Below, in pieces: positions 58,765-64,000 of a stretch of DNA of 64,000 nt (its first letter is position 1; each line of letters opens with the position of its first letter). Source of the stretch: Bin87 sp034423115 (lineage in GTDB: Bacteria; Chloroflexota; Dehalococcoidia; Lucifugimonadales; UBA3495); the NCBI GenBank assembly GCA_034423115.1, contig DAOUJD010000083.1, positions 30,705 through 94,704 of the forward strand, in the 5' to 3' direction. The position numbers and the translations under genes are program-made. Below the pieces are notes generated by a model. That model did no database searches and was not told where the DNA came from. It worked only from the letters and a program-made list of their open reading frames with translations.

Positions 58765-59996
58765 CAGGGCAATCGCGTCTTAATGAGATTTTTAGAAATG
58801 TGCTAATGTCCGATGATTCGTTGAGGACGTGGAGGGAGATGGGCATGGCACAACGACCCAAGGCAACTATTCTCGATCATTTCGCTGAGCTGGACGACCC
58901 ACGGGTGGAACGCACCCGACGCCATAAACTGGTGGACATCCTGGCCATCGCCATCTGTGCCACCATCTGCGGCGCCGATTCCTGGGTTCATATAGAGCTC
59001 TTCGGCAAAAGCAAGCTGGCCTGGTTTCAGAGCTTTTTGGAACTGCCCCACGGCATTCCATCCCACGACACCTTCGGCGATGTCTTCGCTCGGCTGGACC
59101 CGGTGCAATTGCAGAACTGCTTCGTATCCTGGACTCAAGCCATCGCTGAACTGCTATCCGGTGAGGTAGTGGCCATTGACGGGAAGACGGCCCGACGGTC
59201 CTATGACCGGGCCGGGAAGAAGGGCGCCATCCACATGGTCAGCGCCTGGGCCACCCGGCAGACGCTGTCCCTGGGACAGGTCAAGACTGACGAGAAATCC
59301 AACGAGATCACCGCCATTCCCCAACTACTGGAAATGCTGGAGTTGCACGGTTGCATCGTAACCATCGACGCCATGGGCTGCCAGCGGGAGATCGCCCAGC
59401 AGATCACCCAGGGCGGGGCCGACTACGTGCTGGCGGTGAAGGAGAACCAGGGACAACTGCACGATGGCATCCGAGACCTGTTCGAAGGGGCCGAGGCATT
59501 GGGCTTTGACGGGGTGCCCTATGACCACACTGAAACCGTGGACAAAGGACACGGGCGGGTGGAACGGCGGGATTGCTGGGTCATCACCGATCCGGACTGT
59601 CTGGACTACCTGGACCCTCACGGGCAATGGCCGCAACTGAAAGCCGCCGTCAGGGTGGTGGGCCATCGTCAAACCCACGAGGGTGGTATCACTCAGCCCC
59701 GCTATTACATCAGCAGCCTTGCGGCCTCAGCGGAACAACTGATGGCCGCCATCAGAAGCCACTGGAGCATCGAAAACTCGTTGCACTGGACCTTGGATGT
59801 GACTTTTCGGGAAGATCAGTGCCGAGTGCGTAAGGACAATGGCCCTCAGAACATCAACACCCTGCGGCAGATCGGACACAACCTGCTGAAGAACGAGAAA
59901 ACCCTGAAAGTAGGCATCCAGGGCAAACGGCTCAACGCCGGTTGGGATGAGAACTACCTGCTCAAAGTCCTCCTCGGATAAGACGCGATTGCCCTG
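58765..59996 (+). mobile_element. ISAs1-family insertion sequence
   Basis: A complete element of 1232 bp with perfect 18-bp terminal inverted repeats: CAGGGCAATCGCGTCTTA at 58765-58782 and its complement at 59979-59996. It encodes one DDE transposase, whose TAA stop is part of the right repeat. The 10-bp flanks (CCCTCGCGGG left, AGGCCGCCAG right) are not target duplications, so the site has been rearranged since insertion. It interrupts an ATPase gene on the right. Confidence 0.9.
58845..59981 (+). CDS. ISAs1-family transposase
   Basis: A 378-residue DDE transposase that appears intact. The three catalytic residues are in VVAIDGKTARR (Asp), VTIDAMGCQREIA (Asp) and RSHWSIENSLHWTLDVTF (Glu); the N-terminal FAELDDPRVERTRRHKLVDIL is typical. 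ATG 58845 (MAQRPKAT) has GGAGGGAG 6-14 nt upstream; upstream ATGs at 58806 and 58839 are possible. Confidence 0.93.
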   Translation: MAQRPKATILDHFAELDDPRVERTRRHKLVDILAIAICATICGADSWVHIELFGKSKLAWFQSFLELPHGIPSHDTFGDVFARLDPVQLQNCFVSWTQAIAELLSGEVVAIDGKTARRSYDRAGKKGAIHMVSAWATRQTLSLGQVKTDEKSNEITAIPQLLEMLELHGCIVTIDAMGCQREIAQQITQGGADYVLAVKENQGQLHDGIRDLFEGAEALGFDGVPYDHTETVDKGHGRVERRDCWVITDPDCLDYLDPHGQWPQLKAAVRVVGHRQTHEGGITQPRYYISSLAASAEQLMAAIRSHWSIENSLHWTLDVTFREDQCRVRKDNGPQNINTLRQIGHNLLKNEKTLKVGIQGKRLNAGWDENYLLKVLLG

Positions 59997-60267
59997 AGGC
60001 CGCCAGTTCCTGGGCCACAAAGGGTTTGCCGGTGTGGGATACTGTCAAACGGTCATCGCTAAGGACGAAATCGATTTCTACCTGCTCGTCGCCATCTCGC
60101 GGTCCGGCGTCGTGAGCGTTCTGCATAAGCTCAAAGGGCCATCGGACGCCGGCGCGTGATGGGCCCTGTTGAGCCGCTTCGACCCTTTGGCGGATGCGTC
60201 GGGCGTCGTTCTGTGTTGTTTGCTGAATACGAGCATTATCGAATTCTGTACGGGCTAACTCACTCAC
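59997..60267 (-). pseudogene. N-terminal fragment of a sacsin/Hsp90-like ATPase gene, cut by the IS
   Basis: A GTG-started frame encodes about 90 residues that end at the IS right boundary. RWPFELMQNAHDAG is the N-box of GHKL/Hsp90-like ATPases, then GDEQVEIDFVLSDDRLTVSHTGKPF, as at the N-terminus of large sacsin-like bacterial proteins, many of them linked to restriction or other defence loci. The remainder is not found on the other side of the IS, so it has been deleted. It lies 50 bp from hisA. Confidence 0.75.
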
Positions 60268-60316
60268 AGTTCATCTCCGGATACCGTCGTTTTAAAAGAC
60301 GCTAACGTTCAGTCCG

Positions 60317-61033
60317 CTACCCCACCGCCGCCACCGCTTCCGCTATGGTAATATCCCCGGTGTACAGCGCCCGCCCGATGATGGCCGCCTCCGCGCCGGT
60401 TGGGATTAGCTTCACCACATGCTCAGGTGCGCCGACGCCGCCGGCCGACAGCACGGCCAGACCGCTGTCCCGCACCAGCGCCGCCGTGGCGTCGTAGTTC
60501 GGTTCCTCCAGCGTGCCGTCGCGGGAGATGTCGGTGTAGAGTAGGCGCACCACTCCGAGGCCGGCCATGCGTTGTGCCAACTCGGTTGCTGTAATCTCCG
60601 ACGTTTCCGTCCATCCGCGTATCGCCACCAGGCCATCCCGTGCGTCCAGGGCGACGACCACCCGTTCGCTGCCGAACCGTCGGCACAGTTCCTCCACCAG
60701 TTCGGGATTCGACACGGCTGCGGTCCCCACCACCACGCGGGCCGCGCCGGCGTCAAACAGGCCGGCCGCCGTGTCCGCGCTGCGGATGCCGCCGCCGACC
60801 TGCACGGGTATGGTCAGGGTGCGGGTGATGGCGGTGATGGCCGCCAGGTTGGCCGGATTGCCCGTGTGCGCGCCGTCCAGGTCAACGATGTGCAGACGCT
60901 GGCCGCCCTCGGCCTGCCAACGCTCTGCGACGCCCAGAGGATCATCGGAGAACACCGTCTCCTGCTCGTAGTCGCCTTGGTACAGGCGGACGCAGTTGCC
61001 GCCGCGCAGGTCGATTGCCGGTATGATTTCCAT
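60317..61033 (-). CDS. hisA: HisA isomerase (ProFAR isomerase)
   Basis: A 238-residue beta/alpha barrel enzyme of histidine synthesis. It begins EIIPAIDLRGGNCVRLYQGDY with the catalytic Asp (AIDL), then IVDLDGA, VQVGGGIRS, LDARDG, YTDISRDGTL with the second Asp, and LSAGGVG. It starts 4 bp after the retropepsin-like gene, which lies between hisH and hisA. HisF is not in the window. Confidence 0.94.
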   Translation of the reverse strand: MEIIPAIDLRGGNCVRLYQGDYEQETVFSDDPLGVAERWQAEGGQRLHIVDLDGAHTGNPANLAAITAITRTLTIPVQVGGGIRSADTAAGLFDAGAARVVVGTAAVSNPELVEELCRRFGSERVVVALDARDGLVAIRGWTETSEITATELAQRMAGLGVVRLLYTDISRDGTLEEPNYDATAALVRDSGLAVLSAGGVGAPEHVVKLIPTGAEAAIIGRALYTGDITIAEAVAAVG

Positions 61034-61037
61034 GCGT

Positions 61038-61409
61038 CTATCCAGATACTCCCGCCGGCAGCGAGCCGATGGTTACCGCGCCGTTGTCGGTCATTTCAGC
61101 AGTGAGCAAACTGCCCCAAAGTAGCTCTGTACCAATCAAAGGTGCGCCTTCGGACTCGATGATGCGAACCTCCCGACGTTGGCCCTGCCAAAGCAAGACG
61201 CCAAAAAACGTAGGAAAGGTTCCCATATCGCCGTTTGCCATCGTGAGGGCAATTGGTCGGGCGGGCTCGAGGCCAAGCAATTGAATGGAAACACTTGGCA
61301 GTGTGAACTGGCCATTGAATCCAGTATCGATGTGCGCTTCTATCCGGTGAACATGGTCGTTCCGGTCAAACACCCTGACCGGGAGCACCAATTCCCAATT
61401 GTCGCTCAT
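61038..61409 (-). CDS. Retropepsin-like (clan AA) aspartic protease, module 2
   Basis: A 123-residue paralogue of the 32455-32844 protein. The signature is AHIDTGFNGQFTLP (DTG), then MANGDMG and GAPLIGTELLWG. The start ATG 61409 has only a weak ribosome-binding site; a GTG at 61436 would add 9 residues. It follows its small partner and precedes hisA by 4 bp. Alignment of motifs with module 1 is clear. Confidence 0.78.
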   Translation of the reverse strand: MSDNWELVLPVRVFDRNDHVHRIEAHIDTGFNGQFTLPSVSIQLLGLEPARPIALTMANGDMGTFPTFFGVLLWQGQRREVRIIESEGAPLIGTELLWGSLLTAEMTDNGAVTIGSLPAGVSG

Positions 61410-61445
61410 CCAACCGCTCGTCACAACCGGGTCCACCCTGCACCA

Positions 61446-61706
61446 CTACCGCATTCTGGGAATTTTGTACACGCTCGGATGCCCGATCCTGACCGTGTGC
61501 AGGACGGCATCTGGATGTCGGTCCAGCAACTCCCGCGTCGTGTAGCCGAGGTCGCGACCAACCACATACTCTTCGGTGGTTATGTCCAACACCAGGAATT
61601 TGCCCTTTTCCTGCGGGTCCACCAGATGCTTGATTTTCGTCTCGTACAGCACTTTGCCGCGCTTGTAATCTTTCATGGTTTGATCATCTATGGTCGGTTT
61701 CGACAT
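61446..61706 (-). CDS. Small partner protein of retropepsin-like protease (module 2)
   Basis: An 86-residue relative of the 32167-32454 protein. It has RGKVLYETKIKHLVDPQEKGKFLVLDITTEEY and DAVLHTVRIG, the same pattern as module 1. It lies 36 bp before the protease ATG (9 bp if the GTG is used) and 21 bp after hisH. Two independent locations with the same gene order support a functional pair. Confidence 0.68.
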   Translation of the reverse strand: MSKPTIDDQTMKDYKRGKVLYETKIKHLVDPQEKGKFLVLDITTEEYVVGRDLGYTTRELLDRHPDAVLHTVRIGHPSVYKIPRMR

Positions 61707-61727
61707 ATCACTGCCTCCTGATGACCA

Positions 61728-62360
61728 CTAGCGGCCCGCGAAAACCTGCTTCACAAAGTTGGCGTAGATGCGCAGGCCGGTGTCGCCGCTTTTCTCGGGG
61801 TGGAACTGGGTCGCCACCACGTTGTCCCGCGCGTAGATGCTACAGAAGGGGACGCCGTACTCGGTAAGGCCGGCCACGTCGTCGCGCTCGTCAGGGTCGG
61901 CGTAGTAGCTGTGCACGAAGTAGAAGTGGCTGTCCTGGGGGATGCCTTCCCACAGCGGATGCTCACGCTGGAAGCGCACTGTGTTCCAGCCCATGTGGGG
62001 CACCTTGAGACCGTCTGGCAATCGCCGCACCCGACCAGGCACCAGGCCCAGGCAATCGGCGTCGCCCTCGTCGGTGGCATCCAACAGGAGTTGAAGGCCG
62101 AGACAAACCCCCAGGAACGGACGGCCGCCGGCGATGTAGTCCAGTAGAGGTCGCACCAAGCCGCGGGACTGCAACGCCGACATCGCAGCCGGACCGGATC
62201 CTACCCCGGGCAGGATGACGCCATCGGCCGAGTCCAGGGCGCCAGGATTGGAGGTTACCGTCGGCGTAACACCGGCTCGCTCCACGGCGCGGGCGACGCT
62301 GCGCAGGTTGCCCGATTCGTAGTCGATGATGACAATGTTCGGGCTTTTCGATGCGGCCAT
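61728..62360 (-). CDS. hisH: Imidazole glycerol phosphate synthase glutaminase subunit HisH
   Basis: A 210-residue class I glutaminase. The oxyanion strand is VILPGVGSG, the catalytic Cys is in FLGVCLGLQLL, and the His/Glu pair is in ATQFHPEKSG. HMGWN and FVHSYYAD are conserved HisH segments. It supplies ammonia to HisF, which is not seen here. It follows the adenosyltransferase by 7 bp. Confidence 0.94.
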   Translation of the reverse strand: MAASKSPNIVIIDYESGNLRSVARAVERAGVTPTVTSNPGALDSADGVILPGVGSGPAAMSALQSRGLVRPLLDYIAGGRPFLGVCLGLQLLLDATDEGDADCLGLVPGRVRRLPDGLKVPHMGWNTVRFQREHPLWEGIPQDSHFYFVHSYYADPDERDDVAGLTEYGVPFCSIYARDNVVATQFHPEKSGDTGLRIYANFVKQVFAGR

Positions 62361-62367
62361 CGCGCGG

Positions 62368-62958
62368 TCAGACCCGGTCGCCGGTGGCTCGCTCGATGGG
62401 AATTTCGCGGTCGTGGTAGCGCGCCAGCACGAACAGCAGGTCGCCCAGCCGGTTCAGGTACGCCAGGATCAGCGGGTTGGTGAGACCGCCGGCCTCGGAG
62501 AGGGCCACGACACGCCGTTCCGCCGTGCGGATCACGGTGCGGGCAGAGTCCATGGCCGAAGACGACGGGGTGCCGCCGGGCAGGATGAACACCTGGGGCA
62601 TCTGGAAATGGGTTTCCAGCTCGTCGATGGTCTCTTCCAGGTTGTCCACCATCTCCTCGGTAACGGGCTTGAAGTGCTGATGGAACAGGTCGTACTTTTC
62701 GGGGTCGGTGGCCAGCTCAGCGGCCACGGTGAACAGTTCCCGCTGCAGGTCGCGGAGAATGTTCTTGACCTTGTCGTCGTCGGTGAGGGCGCGGGCCAGA
62801 CCCATCAGGCTGACCGCCTCATCGGTGATGCCGTAGGCCTCAGTGTGCGGGTTGGCCTTGGACACGCGACCGCCGTAGAGCAGGCTGGTCTCGCCCTGGT
62901 CGCCGTACTTGGTATAGACCCGCTTGCGACGCGCTGATGAAGATGAAGACGTGCTCAT
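62368..62958 (-). CDS. pduO: PduO-type cob(I)alamin adenosyltransferase
   Basis: A 196-residue ATP:cob(I)alamin adenosyltransferase of the PduO/MMAB type that makes adenosylcobalamin. Motifs: RVYTKYGDQGETSLLYGGRVSK (ATP-binding), EAYGITDEAVSLMGLAR, and DSARTVIRTAERRVVAL with the conserved Arg. First gene of the group adenosyltransferase-hisH-module 2-hisA. No B12-dependent mutase is in the window. Confidence 0.92.
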   Translation of the reverse strand: MSTSSSSSARRKRVYTKYGDQGETSLLYGGRVSKANPHTEAYGITDEAVSLMGLARALTDDDKVKNILRDLQRELFTVAAELATDPEKYDLFHQHFKPVTEEMVDNLEETIDELETHFQMPQVFILPGGTPSSSAMDSARTVIRTAERRVVALSEAGGLTNPLILAYLNRLGDLLFVLARYHDREIPIERATGDRV

Positions 62959-63376
62959 GGCAATTTACCCCCGACCCGAATGGCTGCGTGGGTCAATTCT
63001 AGCACTCCCGAACTACCCTCGCCACGGAGTAGCCCTGTAGTGATGGCGTGAAACGGCGCAGGGTTGCTCCGATTGATCAATGCTCCGATTGATCAATGCG
63101 CCGAGCCCTGGACAGGCTGCTCCCGCTCACGCGTACCCGCTTTGCGCAACCTGTAAATGCGAGCGCCCACACTGCCCCAATTCAGGTAGCACAAACATTC
63201 CTGTCGGCGCCAAAACGCCCAACTTTTTTTGATTCACCTGCCTTTTGTGGCAAAAAGACGTACCATCTCCCCCATCATCACCCAAATCCCCCAAAACCCC
63301 CAGTTCAGACACCCCCGGCGACACTTCCACCTTGCTCCAACCCCCACACCATCCGTACCATATTACCCAGCGTCCC
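62959..63376. other. Gene-free region with short repeats
   Basis: No convincing gene. It contains a directly repeated TGCTCCGATTGATCAA (63062 and 63080 area), a short match to the repeat family (ACGCGTACCCGC at about 63131), and a C-rich stretch (63260-63350) like the one at 53135-53220. Confidence 0.5.
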
Positions 63377-63609
63377 CAAGACAATCGCATTTCGATCTTT
63401 GGCTCATTGGTCCGGCGCTCCCGGCTACCGTCATACCGGCGAAAGTCGCAGATGCGCCTCTGGCGTGCCGGTATCCAGCGCCTGAAGCCGGCTGTTTCGC
63501 AACCGTTGTCTTCATCCTGCGGCTTCTGGACTCCGGCATCCGCCTATGGCGGACATCTTCGACTTTCGCCGGAGTTACGAGTCTGTAAATTCCAAATGCG
63601 ATTGCCCTG
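63377..63609. mobile_element. MITE-like element with ISAs1-type ends
   Basis: A 233-bp element whose ends CAAGACAATCGCATTT (63377-63392) and AAATGCGATTGCCCTG (63594-63609) form a 16-bp inverted repeat with two mismatches. The first 12 bases of the right end, read outward in, match the IS terminal repeat CAGGGCAATCGC. Inside lies a nested inverted repeat with ACCGGCGAAAGTCG (about 63435) and CGACTTTCGCCGG (about 63560). No gene inside, so mobilisation would rely on a transposase in trans. Confidence 0.6.
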
Positions 63610-63659
63610 CCAACGCCCCAAACCCAACCCGCCACCCAAGCCCGCGACAGCCGTACCTA

Positions 63660-63883
63660 TGCCCACTTCCCAACACCGAGAACCTCCCTCCCCCCAAACC
63701 CGCTCACCTGCCCGCCAATACCGCTAAAACCGCCTCCAAAACCCTTCCCTCGGCCCCCATTCAGCCCCACAACCCGCCCAATGGCCTACTGGAATTAGCG
63801 GAAATGAGAGGAAATGAGCGGGAAATCGACTTTTCCATCCTTTCACCACGCAATTGCAAGGCGGGTACGCGTGAGGCTGCTGC
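63660..63883 (+). repeat. Long dispersed repeat, copy B
   Basis: The inverted counterpart of 58522-58745. It lies exactly between the MITE-like element and a further ISAs1-type end at 63887. A shorter related stretch is at 53135-53290. Confidence 0.75.
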
Positions 63884-63886
63884 CGA

Positions 63887-63904
63887 TAGGGCAATCGCGT
63901 CTTC
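63887..63904 (+). repeat. Additional ISAs1-type end near the window edge
   Basis: TAGGGCAATCGCGTCTTC differs from the IS terminal repeat only at its first and last bases. It would be the left end of another element running off the window, or a solitary end. The remaining 96 bases show no gene. Confidence 0.5.
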
Positions 63905-64000
63905 AAAACAAACGATGCCGGTGCCTGCATTACATTCCGTTTGGTGATAATGACCACACACCTCGTTGCCTGAAAGTCCCCGAAACCAGCCCATAACCCC

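Noticed and set aside
58755..60006. Target-site duplication around the ISAs1-family element
   Set aside because: The 10-bp flanks CCCTCGCGGG and AGGCCGCCAG do not match.

Overview
The window is a gene-dense, high-GC bacterial chromosome segment with short intergenic gaps, many 1-4 bp start/stop overlaps and no rRNA operon, prophage or CRISPR array. The gene set best fits a deep-branching Chloroflexota lineage (SAR202/Dehalococcoidia-like): a TgpA-like transglutaminase + DUF58 + MoxR cluster, a PAC2 protein, TTC38-like TPR protein, HpaB-type and LLM flavin oxygenases, and acyl dehydratase/SDR genes. This placement is inference; no 16S gene is present.

Layout. 1-9 kb: a DUF2203 fragment diverging from trmI across a tiny palindromic promoter, AcuC-like deacetylase, two small membrane proteins with mobA, the rsmG-eno-coiled-coil group, a bicupin, a FlK-like thioesterase and a membrane TPR protein. 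9-18 kb: a long PEP-carboxykinase-like protein, malate synthase, three tandem Uma2-family genes, a stand-alone 5'-3' exonuclease and a TTC38-like protein. 18-22 kb: etfBA, then a two-gene insert followed by a remnant of an etfA 3' end, then DUF1330. 22-30 kb, minus strand: ogt, transglutaminase, DUF58, MoxR, plsY, der. 30-36 kb: selB, a two-gene module (small conserved protein + retropepsin-like protease), NurA nuclease, CinA-like protein and a membrane HExxH protein. 36-41 kb: an acyl dehydratase/SDR/LLM oxidoreductase operon. 41-48 kb: DoxX operon, purA, Xaa-Pro peptidase, a region of three hairpins, and a PstS-like lipoprotein with two tandem binding domains. 48-58 kb: HpaB-like monooxygenase, esterase, sulfotransferase, MFS, nth-argC, tRNA-Glu, small Zn-ribbon protein, AroQ-like protein, protoglobin, PAC2. 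58-64 kb: an ISAs1-family insertion sequence that truncates an Hsp90/sacsin-like ATPase gene, a his-type operon (hisH, module 2, hisA, adenosyltransferase), and a gene-poor end built of inverted repeats and a MITE-like element.

How it fits together. Most genes are housekeeping (tRNA and rRNA methylation, glycolysis, glyoxylate shunt, purine, histidine and arginine synthesis, ribosome assembly, DNA repair) with an aerobic degradative overlay (EtfAB, acyl dehydratases, flavin monooxygenases). The most unusual content is the protease/partner module present twice, the Uma2 triplication, the etfA insertion scar, the doubled PstS, and several enzyme homologues with changed catalytic residues. Many intergenic regions carry an extended -10 promoter motif close to TGnTATAAT, and a family of GTAGGGGCG-type palindromes sits just after genes.
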